This document shows, in pieces, positions 44,849 through 54,298 of a stretch of DNA of 64,000 bases; position 1 is the first letter of the stretch, and each line of letters begins with the position of its first letter. This stretch comes from Soehngenia longivitae (lineage in GTDB: Bacteria; Bacillota; Clostridia; Tissierellales; Tissierellaceae). The stretch covers positions 62,001-126,000 of the forward strand of contig NZ_SRIB01000003.1 in NCBI RefSeq assembly GCF_004684055.1, read 5' to 3'. A model generated the notes under the pieces. That model saw only the letters and a list, made by a program, of their open reading frames with translations, searched no databases and was not told the DNA's origin. A program made the position numbers and the translations under genes.

Positions 44849-46234
44849 ATGAAAGTAGCTGTATTAGGAGCTGGACCTGGTGGATATGTATGCGCAATTA
44901 GATTGGCTCAATTAGGAGCTGAGGTAACAGTCATTGAAGACAAACATATAGGTGGAGTGTGCTTGAATAAAGGATGCATACCAACTAAAGTTTTACTTCA
45001 TTCAACAGAAATATTTCATTTATTAAACAATGAGAGTTCTTCATTGGGATTAAAAATGGATAATTTAAAAATTGATTACGAGTTGTTGAGTACAAGGAAA
45101 AACTTAGTAGTAACTCAACTAGTTGAAGGGGTTAAATCTCTATTTGATTCTAACAATATAGAATTTATAAATGGCAGAGGAAAACTGATTAACAACAACG
45201 AAATAGAGATTACGACCCCTTATGGTATAAAATGTTTGAAATTTGATAGAATTGTAATTGCAACTGGCTCAAGGCCAACGATTATACCAATTGAAGGAAA
45301 TAAATTAGAGAATGTATTTACAAGTGATGAATTGCTTAAGATTGATTATATCCCTGACAGCATATTAATTATAGGCGGAGGAGTCATAGGAGTAGAATTT
45401 GCAAATATATATTCTAACCTTGGAACCAAAGTTACAATTGTAGAAATGCTACCTAATTTAGTAGCAAATATGGATTATGAAATAGTATCTTACCTTGAAG
45501 AAAGTTTAAAAGAGAAAAATGTCAATATATATAAAAATACAAAAGTAATGAGCATTTCTAAAAATGGAAAAGAACTCAGGTCAGAAATAGATACAGGGGA
45601 TAGATCATTTTATGTTAATTCTGACCTTGTTTTAATGGCAACAGGCAGACGACCTAACATTGAAGACATAGGATTAGAGCAATTAGGCATTAAGTTTAGT
45701 AATAAAGGCATTGAAACAGATGAATTATTTAAAACAAACATTGAAAATATTTACGCTATTGGAGATTGCACAAATGGGATTCAATTGGCTCATCAAGCAT
45801 CTAGTGCAGGGATTGCAGTTGCAGACAGTATTTGTGGCAAATATGCTCATATTGATTTTAATACCATCCCATTTTGTGTTTATACTAAACCCGAATTAGC
45901 AGGTGTAGGAATTACCGAACAAGAAGCCCAAAAGAATAAATTGAATTATAGAGTTGGTAAATTCCCGTTGTATGGCAATAGCAAAGCTGTGATTAATGGA
46001 GACACTCAAGGAATAGTAAAGATAATAATTGATAGTGATACAAAAGAGGTATTAGGAATGCACATTGCAGGTTTGAACGCAACTGAATTAATAGAAATTG
46101 GAGGGCTAGCGATAAAGCTTGAAGCGACTGCAAACGAACTTGTAAATATGATATTTGCTCACCCAACAGCGAGCGAATCCATTCATGAAGCGAGTATGGA
46201 TGCAATTGATAGAGCTATACACAACATATATTAA
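44849..46234 (+). CDS. acoL: Dihydrolipoamide dehydrogenase E3
   Basis: 461 residues. FAD-binding GAGPGGY at the N-terminus, redox disulfide GGVCLNKGCIPTK, NAD fold IIGGGVIGVEFA near 175, and the C-terminal His-Glu pair in HPTASESIHEA. There is no fused lipoyl domain. Reoxidises the E2 lipoyl arm and makes NADH. Last gene of the aco operon, 4 bp after acoC. Confidence 0.93.
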   Translation: MKVAVLGAGPGGYVCAIRLAQLGAEVTVIEDKHIGGVCLNKGCIPTKVLLHSTEIFHLLNNESSSLGLKMDNLKIDYELLSTRKNLVVTQLVEGVKSLFDSNNIEFINGRGKLINNNEIEITTPYGIKCLKFDRIVIATGSRPTIIPIEGNKLENVFTSDELLKIDYIPDSILIIGGGVIGVEFANIYSNLGTKVTIVEMLPNLVANMDYEIVSYLEESLKEKNVNIYKNTKVMSISKNGKELRSEIDTGDRSFYVNSDLVLMATGRRPNIEDIGLEQLGIKFSNKGIETDELFKTNIENIYAIGDCTNGIQLAHQASSAGIAVADSICGKYAHIDFNTIPFCVYTKPELAGVGITEQEAQKNKLNYRVGKFPLYGNSKAVINGDTQGIVKIIIDSDTKEVLGMHIAGLNATELIEIGGLAIKLEATANELVNMIFAHPTASESIHEASMDAIDRAIHNIY

Positions 46235-46265
46235 AGTGAGTGATTCTTAATCACTCACTTTTTTT
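46233..46265 (+). terminator. Terminator of the aco operon
   Basis: 13 bp perfect stem AAAGTGAGTGATT/AATCACTCACTTT, loop CTT, T run after. Confidence 0.9.
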
Positions 46266-46322
46266 AGCTGGACAAATTTGGGTATAATTCATAGGGAGAT
46301 ACAAAAACTGTGGCAAAATACT

Positions 46323-46351
46323 GTGACAAATGAAAGATTTTATGCTATAAT
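46323..46351 (+). promoter_or_regulatory. Promoter of ppdK
   Basis: GTGACA (46323-46328), 17 bp spacer, TATAAT (46346-46351) with TG one base before the -10. Transcript leader is about 75 nt. Confidence 0.75.
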
Positions 46352-46433
46352 TATTCACGTATTAAAAACTAATTAGTTAGTTAAACAATCAAATAAAAAT
46401 ACAAGTTCTAATCAAAGAGCAAGGAGGGTTTAT

Positions 46434-49079
46434 ATGGCAAAAAAATATGTATATTCGTTTAAAGAAGGTTCAAAGGAAATGAAATCCCTGCTAGGTGGGA
46501 AAGGCTCTAACTTAGCTGAAATGACAAATCTTGGATTACCAGTTCCTCCTGGATTTACAATTACAACTGAAGCTTGTCTTAGGTTCTATGACGAAAAAGA
46601 ACAATTATGGCCTGAACTTCTAGAAGAGGTTTATGAGCATTTAAGAGAAGTGGAAGAGCAAACTGGGAAAAAATTCTCTGACACAGAGAATCCTTTACTT
46701 GTATCAGTAAGATCTGGTGCGGTTTTCTCTATGCCTGGTATGATGGATACTATCTTAAACTTGGGGTTAAATGATGTATCCGTTAAAGGTCTTGCAAAGT
46801 CAACTGGCAATGAGAGATTTGCATATGACAGTTACAGAAGATTTATTCAAATGTTCTCTGACATTGCAATGGGACTTTCCAAATCAAAATTTGATGCGAT
46901 ATTAGATGGATTAAAAGAAGAAAAGAACGCATCATTAGATACCGACTTAAATGCAGATGACATGAAAGTCTTAGTTGAAAGATACAAAGAGCTTTACAAA
47001 AAAGAAATGAATGAGGACTTCCCACAAGAACCAATGAAACAATTAGAATTAGCTATAAAAGCGGTATTTGCTTCTTGGAACAACCCTAGAGCTATCGTTT
47101 ATAGGAGATTAAATGAGATCCCTAATGATTTGGGAACAGCAGTAAATGTTCAATCAATGGTATATGGCAATATGGGAGAAACATCAGGAACTGGAGTAGC
47201 GTTTACAAGAAATCCAGCTACTGGAGAGAATAAATTATATGGAGAATTTCTAGTAAATGCTCAAGGGGAAGATGTTGTTGCTGGTATAAGAACACCTAAG
47301 CCTATTTTAGAATTAGCTGAAGTTATGCCAGAAGCTTACCAAGAACTACAAAGAATCGCTCATATATTAGAAGCACATTATAGAGATATGCAAGATGTTG
47401 AATTCACAATTGAAAAAGGGAAGCTTTACATGCTTCAGACAAGAAATGGGAAAAGAACAGCTCATGCTGCTATAAATGTTGCTGTTGACTTAGTAGATGA
47501 AGGGGTTATATCAAAAGAAGAGGCAATCCTAAGAATTGAACCAAATCAACTAGACCAACTACTACACCCATCATTTGACGAAAAAGTGCTTAAAGCATCT
47601 AATCCTATTGCAAAAGGACTTCCAGCATCACCTGGAGCTGCATCTGGAAAAGTTTATTTTACAGCTGAAGAAGCTGTAGAAGCATCAAAGAGAGGCGAAA
47701 AGGTTGTTTTAGTTAGACAAGAAACTTCGCCTGAAGACATTGAAGGAATGGTTTTAGCAGAAGGAATTTTAACTGCTAGAGGCGGAATGACATCACATGC
47801 TGCTGTAGTTGCAAGAGGAATGGGGAAATGCTGTGTAGCTGGCTGTAGTGATATTAGAGTTGATGAAGAAGCAAAAGAAATTAGATCTAATTCTCTAGTT
47901 ATAAGAGAAGGAGAATTTATCTCTATAGATGGTTCAACAGGAAATGTTTATTTAGGAGAAATACCAAAAGTTCAAACTGAATTATCTGGTAAATTTGGGA
48001 TTTTTATGTCTTGGGTTGACGAAACAAGAAGACTCAAAGTCCGAACAAATGCTGACACACCTAGGGATGCTGCTGCAGCCGTTAGGTTTGGAGCTGAAGG
48101 AATAGGCTTATGTAGAACTGAGCACATGTTCTTCGATGAAGCAAGAATTCCTGCTGTCAGAAGAATGATAGTTTCTAAATCATTAGAACAAAGAGAAAAA
48201 GCATTAGCAGAATTATTGCCATTACAAAGAAAAGATTTTTATGAAATCTACAAAGTCATGGGAGAAAGACCTGTAACTATAAGATTGTTAGATCCACCAT
48301 TGCATGAATTTTTGCCAAACAGAAAATCAGATATTGAAGCATTAGCTCAATCAATGGGAATGGAATATAAAGAATTAGCTGATAGAATTGAAGAATTGCA
48401 TGAACTAAACCCAATGCTTGGACATAGAGGATGTAGGTTAGCTGTAACTTATCCTGAAATTTACAGAATGCAAGTTAGGGCTATAATTGAAGCTGCGTTG
48501 GATTTGAAACAAAATGATAACATGCAAGTAATCCCTGAGATTATGATTCCATTAGTAGGAACAAAAGCTGAATTAGCATATGTCAAGAAGGAAGTTGAAG
48601 ACGAAATAAAGAAAGTATTTGGAGAAAGAAATGATTCATTAGAGTATTTAGTAGGTACAATGATTGAGATACCTAGAGCTTGTGTGACTGCTGATGATAT
48701 AGCACATGAAGCTGAGTTCTTTAGCTTTGGAACAAACGACTTAACTCAGATGACTTTTGGATTCTCAAGAGATGACTCTGGTAAGTTTATAGAAGCTTAT
48801 GTAGAAAAAGGTATTTTTAAGAAGAGCCCATTTGAAACTATTGACCAAGAAGGCGTTGGGAAATTGATGGAAATGGCAGTAGAGTTAGGGCGAAAGACCA
48901 GACCAGAAATTAAACTTGGCATTTGTGGAGAACACGGTGGCGAGCCAAATTCGGTTGAATTCTGCCATAGGATTGGATTGAACTATGTTTCATGTTCACC
49001 ATATAGAGTTCCTATTGCAAGACTAGCTGCAGCTCAAGCTGTAATAAAAGAAAAAATGGATATACAAAGAGATAAATAG
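46434..49079 (+). CDS. ppdK: Pyruvate, phosphate dikinase
   Basis: 881 residues, normal length. The N-terminal ATP-grasp domain starts LLGGKGSNLAEM; the phosphohistidine domain has GGMTSHAAVVARG near residue 453; the C-terminal PEP/pyruvate barrel has GLCRTEHMFF and the catalytic Cys near residue 830 in GICGEHGG. It interconverts pyruvate, ATP and phosphate with PEP, AMP and pyrophosphate, in glycolysis or gluconeogenesis of anaerobes. The gene stands alone with its own promoter; no PDRP regulator gene is adjacent. Confidence 0.97.
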   Translation: MAKKYVYSFKEGSKEMKSLLGGKGSNLAEMTNLGLPVPPGFTITTEACLRFYDEKEQLWPELLEEVYEHLREVEEQTGKKFSDTENPLLVSVRSGAVFSMPGMMDTILNLGLNDVSVKGLAKSTGNERFAYDSYRRFIQMFSDIAMGLSKSKFDAILDGLKEEKNASLDTDLNADDMKVLVERYKELYKKEMNEDFPQEPMKQLELAIKAVFASWNNPRAIVYRRLNEIPNDLGTAVNVQSMVYGNMGETSGTGVAFTRNPATGENKLYGEFLVNAQGEDVVAGIRTPKPILELAEVMPEAYQELQRIAHILEAHYRDMQDVEFTIEKGKLYMLQTRNGKRTAHAAINVAVDLVDEGVISKEEAILRIEPNQLDQLLHPSFDEKVLKASNPIAKGLPASPGAASGKVYFTAEEAVEASKRGEKVVLVRQETSPEDIEGMVLAEGILTARGGMTSHAAVVARGMGKCCVAGCSDIRVDEEAKEIRSNSLVIREGEFISIDGSTGNVYLGEIPKVQTELSGKFGIFMSWVDETRRLKVRTNADTPRDAAAAVRFGAEGIGLCRTEHMFFDEARIPAVRRMIVSKSLEQREKALAELLPLQRKDFYEIYKVMGERPVTIRLLDPPLHEFLPNRKSDIEALAQSMGMEYKELADRIEELHELNPMLGHRGCRLAVTYPEIYRMQVRAIIEAALDLKQNDNMQVIPEIMIPLVGTKAELAYVKKEVEDEIKKVFGERNDSLEYLVGTMIEIPRACVTADDIAHEAEFFSFGTNDLTQMTFGFSRDDSGKFIEAYVEKGIFKKSPFETIDQEGVGKLMEMAVELGRKTRPEIKLGICGEHGGEPNSVEFCHRIGLNYVSCSPYRVPIARLAAAQAVIKEKMDIQRDK

Positions 49080-49086
49080 TTATAAT

Positions 49087-49119
49087 ATAAATCCCCTGTA
49101 ATACTTGCAGGGGATTTAT
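49087..49119 (+). terminator. Hairpin after ppdK
   Basis: 12 bp stem ATAAATCCCCTG/CAGGGGATTTAT, 9 nt loop, without a clear T run after it. Confidence 0.6.
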
Positions 49120-49208
49120 AAATTAAATGAATATTTAACTTTATTTGGGTATATATAAAAAAGACTCTATTTGCTTAAATGAGTTAAATACTTTTTTGGA
49201 GATTATTA

Positions 49209-49904
49209 ATGGCAAAAAAAAATAACAATAATTTATTTAACTATAAAAAAATAATACCTGCAATATTGATAATAGCTGGAATAATTATATATTTAATATT
49301 TGGTGAAGAAATTACAGTTGACAATATACTCAATATGTCCCCTATAAATAGGGCTGTTGCCAGCATTTTTATTTTAATACTATATTTAATAAAATCCGTG
49401 TCAATAGTAGGACCGATAATGGCACTGTACATAGCTTCTGGATTAATTTTCCCACTATATTTGGCAATACCTTTAAATATCTTAGGAGTAGCAATAGGCT
49501 TAACCTATTCGTATAGAATTGGATATTCATCTGGAGATTTTTTAAAGGAAAAGATTTTATCAAGATATGAGAAATTAAATGAATTTTACTCTGTTGTAAA
49601 AGATAATGAATGGTTTTCTGCATTTATCATAAGGATAGTTGGCATATTACCTCATGATATAGTTAATATGTTTTTTGGATCACTTCGAATTTCATATTAT
49701 AAATATATGACAGCATCGATTATTGGTTTAATGCCAATGTTGATTATCTCTACTGTCATCGGAAGGACAATAACTGATCCAACTTCACCAGAGTTTTTAT
49801 TAGCAATTATTATGAGAGTTGTTTTGTCTATTGGTGCAGCGCTAATTTATAGGGCGATTTTAAACAAAGCAAAGAAATCAACAAAGGAGGATAAAATTGA
49901 ATAA
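49209..49904 (+). CDS. TVP38/TMEM64 (VTT domain) membrane protein
   Basis: 231 residues, five or six hydrophobic segments. The central part (about 65-180) has the VTT-domain features: a G-rich re-entrant segment (IASGLIFPLYLAIPLNILGVAIG), a charged stretch and FIIRIVGILPHDIVNMFFGSL. Proteins of this family (DedA superfamily) are linked to lipid or ion transport; no specific substrate can be named. A positive N-terminus sits inside. It overlaps proC by 8 bp. Confidence 0.85.
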   Translation: MAKKNNNNLFNYKKIIPAILIIAGIIIYLIFGEEITVDNILNMSPINRAVASIFILILYLIKSVSIVGPIMALYIASGLIFPLYLAIPLNILGVAIGLTYSYRIGYSSGDFLKEKILSRYEKLNEFYSVVKDNEWFSAFIIRIVGILPHDIVNMFFGSLRISYYKYMTASIIGLMPMLIISTVIGRTITDPTSPEFLLAIIMRVVLSIGAALIYRAILNKAKKSTKEDKIE

Positions 49905-50703
49905 AATAATTGGGTTTATTGGTGCTGGTAATATGGGAGAAGCAATGATTAGAAAGCTCATAGAGTATGATGATTTTAAAAACGAAAATATTATTGCAAC
50001 TGCAAAAACAGTTGAAACAAGAAATAAAATAAAGAATACATACAATATAAAAGTACTAGAAAACACAAGTGAAGTTGCAAAATATGCGGATTATTTAGTA
50101 CTTGCTGTTAAGCCACACCAATATGAAAACATATTGAATGAAATAAGAGGATCATTAAAGGAAAATGCTATAGTTATATCAATTGCAGCGGGCATAAGCT
50201 CAAACTTCATGAGAAAAAACCTAAACAAAAATACTAAATTTGTAAACATAATGCCAAATACTCCTGTGATGGTAGGTGAAGGGATGATTGCATTATATGC
50301 TAATGAAAGTTTAGATACAAATGATATTAATGACTTGTTGTCAATATTTAGTATTTTTGGTAAAGTAGAAGTTGTAGAAGAAGATTTAATGGATGCAGTT
50401 ACAGCAGTAAGTGGGTCTTCACCTGCATTTGTATATGTGATGATTGAATCTATGGCTGATGCAGCTGTACTTATGGGGATGAAAAGGGATGTAGCGTACA
50501 CTTTTGCAGCACAAGCTGTTTTAGGTGCCGCTAAAATGGTTCTAGAAACAAAAGAACATCCAGGTATATTAAAAGATAAAGTGTGTTCGCCTGGAGGTAC
50601 TACTATCGAAGGAATAAAAGAATTGGAAGAAAAGAACTTTCGTGCTGCTGTGATTGATGCTTCAGTAGCAGTAGCAAAGAAAAGCAAGAGCATGAATAAA
50701 TAA
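49897..50703 (+). CDS. proC: Pyrroline-5-carboxylate reductase
   Basis: 268 residues. The Rossmann motif is IGFIGAGNMGEAM and the C-terminal dimer domain has TAVSGSSPAFVYVMIESMADAAV and SPGGTTIEGI. It makes proline from pyrroline-5-carboxylate with NAD(P)H. The start is TTG at 49897 behind AAAGGAGG, overlapping the VTT gene. proA and proB are not in the window. Confidence 0.95.
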   Translation: MNKIIGFIGAGNMGEAMIRKLIEYDDFKNENIIATAKTVETRNKIKNTYNIKVLENTSEVAKYADYLVLAVKPHQYENILNEIRGSLKENAIVISIAAGISSNFMRKNLNKNTKFVNIMPNTPVMVGEGMIALYANESLDTNDINDLLSIFSIFGKVEVVEEDLMDAVTAVSGSSPAFVYVMIESMADAAVLMGMKRDVAYTFAAQAVLGAAKMVLETKEHPGILKDKVCSPGGTTIEGIKELEEKNFRAAVIDASVAVAKKSKSMNK

Positions 50704-50715
50704 GGAGGGATTTGA

Positions 50716-51411
50716 TTGAAAAGCAGATATGTTGCAGGTATTATTTTAATCATTCTAGGAGTTTTATTTCTTTTAGATGAATTCGATATATTTTATTTTG
50801 GGGATATACTGAGGACTTATTGGCCCCTATTAATAGTATTATATGGGCTTGGCTCTTTATTTGACAAAACAAAATCTAAACTATTTAGTGCAATAGTTTT
50901 AGTATTTGGAGTAATTATCCAATTAAATAAGCTTAATTACTTAAACAAAGGAATTATGAGTTATTTTTTACCTTCAGTTTTGATTATCGTAGGGTTAAAT
51001 ATGATATTTGAGAGTGAAAAAAATAAAAAAAAAATAAAGGTTGATTTTGACACATCTGACTTTGAAAAAAACACAGTCAAGGAAAATTTTATATCTCACA
51101 CTGCTTTATTCTCAGGATTGGAATTGAAAGTTATCAATGATGATTTTGCAGGAGCTAAATTAAATGCAATTTTTGGGGGAATTGAGATAGATTTAACAAA
51201 CGTAAAAACCACAAAAAATATTATCGTAATAGAGGCTAATGCAGTATTTGGAGGAATAGAAATCAATATACCAAAAGATTGGAATGTAAAAATAGAAGGG
51301 ACACCATTATTTGGTGGATATTCTATGAATCATAAAAGACCTTTTGTTGAAAATGCTCCTACTGTAGTTTTCAAAGGTTTAGCTTTGTTTGGTGGAGTAG
51401 AAATAGAATAA
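50716..51411 (+). CDS. LiaF/LiaI-like cell envelope membrane protein
   Basis: 231 residues. Four hydrophobic segments (about 5-100) resemble the LiaI/DUF5668 toast-rack anchor; from about residue 125 a soluble beta-strand domain repeats FGGIEI/FGGVEI-like motifs, as in the C-terminal domain of LiaF (cell-wall-active antibiotic response). In Bacillus LiaF restrains the LiaS kinase. No liaRS pair is nearby, so a role in envelope stress is family inference. Start is TTG at 50716 behind AAGGAGGG. Confidence 0.78.
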   Translation: MKSRYVAGIILIILGVLFLLDEFDIFYFGDILRTYWPLLIVLYGLGSLFDKTKSKLFSAIVLVFGVIIQLNKLNYLNKGIMSYFLPSVLIIVGLNMIFESEKNKKKIKVDFDTSDFEKNTVKENFISHTALFSGLELKVINDDFAGAKLNAIFGGIEIDLTNVKTTKNIIVIEANAVFGGIEINIPKDWNVKIEGTPLFGGYSMNHKRPFVENAPTVVFKGLALFGGVEIE

Positions 51412-51439
51412 TACATCGACTTTGTTAAATTAAAAACAT

Positions 51440-51463
51440 AGAATTTTCAAAAAATTCTTTTTT
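51440..51463 (+). terminator. Terminator after the LiaF-like gene
   Basis: AGAATTT/AAATTCT stem with 5 nt loop followed by TTTTT. Confidence 0.7.
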
Positions 51464-51469
51464 ATGATA

Positions 51470-51498
51470 TTGACATATGGTTTTAAGTGTAATATGAT
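51470..51498 (+). promoter_or_regulatory. Promoter of the glpP-dha-glp operon
   Basis: TTGACA (51470-51475), 17 bp spacer, TATGAT (51493-51498). The transcript would start near 51505. Confidence 0.85.
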
Positions 51499-51525
51499 AA
51501 ATTTAGTTAGATAATGAAATTTAAC

Positions 51526-51579
51526 AAAGACATGAGATGAGAGAGTCTTTAAGTCCTCTTTCGTTTTATGTCTTTTTTT
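51526..51579 (+). terminator. Leader terminator upstream of glpP (possible GlpP target)
   Basis: Arms 51526-51545 and 51556-51575 pair over 20 positions if G-U pairs are counted; loop 10 nt; then a T run. It lies about 20 nt after the predicted transcription start and before the glpP ribosome site, so it must be read through for the operon to be expressed. GlpP in Bacillus acts on leader terminators of this kind. Confidence 0.75.
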
Positions 51580-51617
51580 ATAGTATAAGGAAATCGTTAT
51601 TATTAGGAGGTGATTTT

Positions 51618-52193
51618 ATGAGAAGAGTTGATTTGACTTTAGTTTTAGAAGAAAATCCTGTAATTGCAGCGATAAAAGGGAAAAACGATCTTGACTTAGC
51701 AATAAACTCAAATTGCCCAATAGTGTTTATATTAAACTCAGATATCATGGAGTATACATACATTGTGGAAAAGATACTAAAAGCAAATAAGTACCCATTT
51801 ATTCATTTAGATATGTTAACTGGTTTAGCATCAAATCCGATCGTAGTGGATTTCATACATGAAAAATTCAATGGTAAATGTGGAGTTATAACGACAAAAA
51901 ACAACATAGCTGAAGCAGCAGTACAAAGGGATTTAAGAGTTGTACAAAGGCTTTTTGTAATAGATTCTCTTTCCATTGAAATGAATATTAAAAACATTAA
52001 AAAAGTAAATCCGGATTTAGTCGAAGTTATGCCGGGTGTTATACCAAAAGCAATAAATAAAATCAAAAAAGAGATTCCAAATATCAATGTAATAGGTGGT
52101 GGGTTAATAGAAACTAAAAATGAAATATACGAATGCCTAAAAGCCGGGGGAATTGCTGTTTCTACAACGAAGAAAGAACTTTGGAATTCTTAA
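51618..52193 (+). CDS. glpP: Glycerol-3-phosphate-responsive antiterminator
   Basis: RNA-binding regulator of 191 residues, TIM-barrel-like, with FILNSDIMEYTYIV, FIHLDMLTGLASN, DLVEVMPGVIPKAI and NVIGGGLIETKNEI, the characteristic GlpP blocks. In the presence of glycerol 3-phosphate it prevents termination in leaders of glp genes. ATG at 51618 is chosen because AGGAGGTGA precedes it; upstream in-frame codons fall in the leader hairpin. Leader hairpins before glpP itself and before glpF are likely targets. Confidence 0.93.
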   Translation: MRRVDLTLVLEENPVIAAIKGKNDLDLAINSNCPIVFILNSDIMEYTYIVEKILKANKYPFIHLDMLTGLASNPIVVDFIHEKFNGKCGVITTKNNIAEAAVQRDLRVVQRLFVIDSLSIEMNIKNIKKVNPDLVEVMPGVIPKAINKIKKEIPNINVIGGGLIETKNEIYECLKAGGIAVSTTKKELWNS

Positions 52194-52210
52194 TATTTTA
52201 GGAGGATACA

Positions 52211-52828
52211 ATGGAAAAAACTGTTTATAGCTACATTAAAGCAATGAGGGACATAATTGTTGAAAATAAAGATTTTCTTACTCAATTAGATGCAGAAATA
52301 GGAGATGCTGATCATGGTACTAATATGGCGAGAGGTTTTAATGCTGTAGTAGAAAAGTTAAGCGAGGAAGATTTAGATTTAAAAAATGTGTTAAAGAAAG
52401 CAGGTATGGGCCTAATTTCTTCAGTGGGTGGTGCAAGTGGTCCACTATACGGAACAATGTTTTTAAAAGCAGCCAATGTAGCCGTAGATAATACTATGGA
52501 TCCAAATGTACTATGTCAAATGTTTAAAGCAGCATTAGACGGAGTAAAGGAAAGAGGCAAGGCAACCAAAGGTGAAAAAACAATAATCGATGCTATGGAA
52601 CCCGCATATGAAGCTTTTGTAGAAGTTATTGATTCTGGCGGAAGTGTACAACAAGCTTTAGAAAAAGCATTAGAAGCTGCAAAAGAAGGAGTGGAGTATA
52701 CTAAAACAATAATTGCCACTAAAGGAAGGGCCAGCTATTTAGGGGAAAGATCTATAGGTCATCAAGACCCAGGAGCTACATCGTTTACATTGTTATTAGA
52801 ATCTATTTTGAAGAATTATATGAAGTAA
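52211..52828 (+). CDS. dhaL: Dihydroxyacetone kinase subunit L
   Basis: 205 residues, the ADP-binding subunit of PTS-dependent DHA kinase. The DAEIGDADHGTNMARG motif supplies the metal-binding aspartates that hold ADP; SSVGGASGPLYGT and GDRSIGHQDPGA-like ERSIGHQDPGA complete the fold. It receives phosphate from DhaM and passes it to DHA bound on DhaK. First of three dha genes after glpP. Confidence 0.95.
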   Translation: MEKTVYSYIKAMRDIIVENKDFLTQLDAEIGDADHGTNMARGFNAVVEKLSEEDLDLKNVLKKAGMGLISSVGGASGPLYGTMFLKAANVAVDNTMDPNVLCQMFKAALDGVKERGKATKGEKTIIDAMEPAYEAFVEVIDSGGSVQQALEKALEAAKEGVEYTKTIIATKGRASYLGERSIGHQDPGATSFTLLLESILKNYMK

Positions 52829-52839
52829 GGGGTGAATGA

Positions 52840-53241
52840 ATGGTTGGTATTGTAATAGTTTCGCATAGCAATAAGATTTCAGAAGGCGTAGTTGATATGT
52901 GTAGAGAAATGGCAGGTAAAGAGCAAAAAATCATCTCAGCAGGTGGATTAGATGATTATAGTCTTGGAACAGATGCAGTAAAGATAGCAAATGCAATAGA
53001 AAATGCAGATTCAGGCGATGGAGTTTTAGTATTTGCTGATTTAGGCAGTGCAATACTTAGTACTGAAATGGCTATAGATATTTTAAAGGACAGTTCTAAA
53101 GATATAAGAGTTGAAATAGCTGATGCACCAATCGTTGAAGGAGCTATAGCAGGATCTATAGAAGCATATATTGGAGGAAATTTAGAGTCTTGCCTTACGA
53201 AAGCAGAAGAAGTAAAAATTTTTTCTAAATTAAATAAATAA
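52840..53241 (+). CDS. dhaM: PTS-dependent dihydroxyacetone kinase phosphotransferase subunit
   Basis: 133 residues, an EIIA-Man-like domain alone, with the phosphorylated His9 in IVIVSHSNKI and the DLGSA motif (VFADLGSAIL). It lacks the HPr and EI-like extensions found in E. coli DhaM, as is usual in Firmicutes, so it takes phosphate from a free HPr. It sits between dhaL and dhaK. Confidence 0.94.
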   Translation: MVGIVIVSHSNKISEGVVDMCREMAGKEQKIISAGGLDDYSLGTDAVKIANAIENADSGDGVLVFADLGSAILSTEMAIDILKDSSKDIRVEIADAPIVEGAIAGSIEAYIGGNLESCLTKAEEVKIFSKLNK

Positions 53242-53258
53242 TGGAGGAGATAGGGTTT

Positions 53259-54254
53259 ATGAAAAAATTAATCAATAATCCTGAAAATGCAGTAAATGAA
53301 ATGCTAGAAGGTTTTGTTAAGGCATATCCACAATATGTAAAGAGATTAGAAGATTTAAATGTAATCGTTAGAAGTAATCCTAAAACTGGGAAAGTAGCTC
53401 TTGTTAGTGGTGGAGGAAGTGGGCATGAACCAGCTCATGCAGGATACGTTGGTGAAGGTATGCTAGATGCTGCAGTTGCCGGTGAAGTGTTTACATCTCC
53501 TACACCAGATCAGGTTTATGAAGCTATAAAAGCTGTAGATAATGGAAAAGGTGTATTATTGATAATTAAAAATTATACTGGCGATATAATGAATTTTGAA
53601 ATGGCTAGCGATATGGCAAAAGATGAAGGGATTGAAGTAGAACAAGTCGTAGTAAATGATGATGTCGCAGTTGAAGATAGCACTTATACTACTGGCAGAA
53701 GAGGTATTGCCGGAACAATATTTGTCCATAAAATTGCGGGTGCAAAAGCAGAAATGGGTGGCAGTTTGCAAGAAGTAAAAAATGTAGCTGAGAAGGTAAT
53801 TAAAAACGTTAAATCTATGGGAATGGCATTAACATCATGTACTTTGCCTGCAGTTGGCAAACCAAGTTTTACTTTAGGAGACAATGAAATGGAAATTGGC
53901 ATTGGAATACACGGTGAGCCAGGTACACATAGAGATGAAATTAAGCCTGCTGATGAAATTGTGGATGAATTGCTAAATAAGATATTTGACAACCTTAAAT
54001 TAGATAGCGGTGATGAAGTTGCTGTGATGGTAAATGGCATGGGAGCAACTCCTCTGATGGAGTTAAATATCGCTAATTCAAGAATAAATGATGTCATAGT
54101 GAATAAAGGGATTAAAATAGTCAGAACATATATAGGAAACTACATGACTTCTTTAGATATGGCTGGTTTTTCAATAACTTTACTAAAGTTAGACGATGAA
54201 TTAAAAGAATTGTTATTGTATAAATCAAACACACCAGCTTTAGTTCAGTTTTAA
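53259..54254 (+). CDS. dhaK: Dihydroxyacetone kinase subunit K
   Basis: 331 residues, the DHA-binding subunit. The N-terminal GGGSGHEPAHAGYVGEGMLDAAVAG stretch is the family hallmark; His218 in GIGIHGEPG is the residue that forms the hemiaminal with DHA, and falls at the same number as in E. coli. ATG at 53259 follows GATAGGG; an in-frame ATG at 53241 overlaps the dhaM stop. Product is dihydroxyacetone phosphate. Confidence 0.96.
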   Translation: MKKLINNPENAVNEMLEGFVKAYPQYVKRLEDLNVIVRSNPKTGKVALVSGGGSGHEPAHAGYVGEGMLDAAVAGEVFTSPTPDQVYEAIKAVDNGKGVLLIIKNYTGDIMNFEMASDMAKDEGIEVEQVVVNDDVAVEDSTYTTGRRGIAGTIFVHKIAGAKAEMGGSLQEVKNVAEKVIKNVKSMGMALTSCTLPAVGKPSFTLGDNEMEIGIGIHGEPGTHRDEIKPADEIVDELLNKIFDNLKLDSGDEVAVMVNGMGATPLMELNIANSRINDVIVNKGIKIVRTYIGNYMTSLDMAGFSITLLKLDDELKELLLYKSNTPALVQF

Positions 54255-54298
54255 TTTTATAAACAATTTATTCCATGTATATCAAGGGTAAAGAAGAG

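Noticed and set aside
46262-46300. TATAAT at about 46283 as ppdK promoter
   Set aside because: The nearest -35-like TGGACA is only 8 bp away; the GTGACA/TATAAT pair at 46323-46351 has correct 17 bp spacing.
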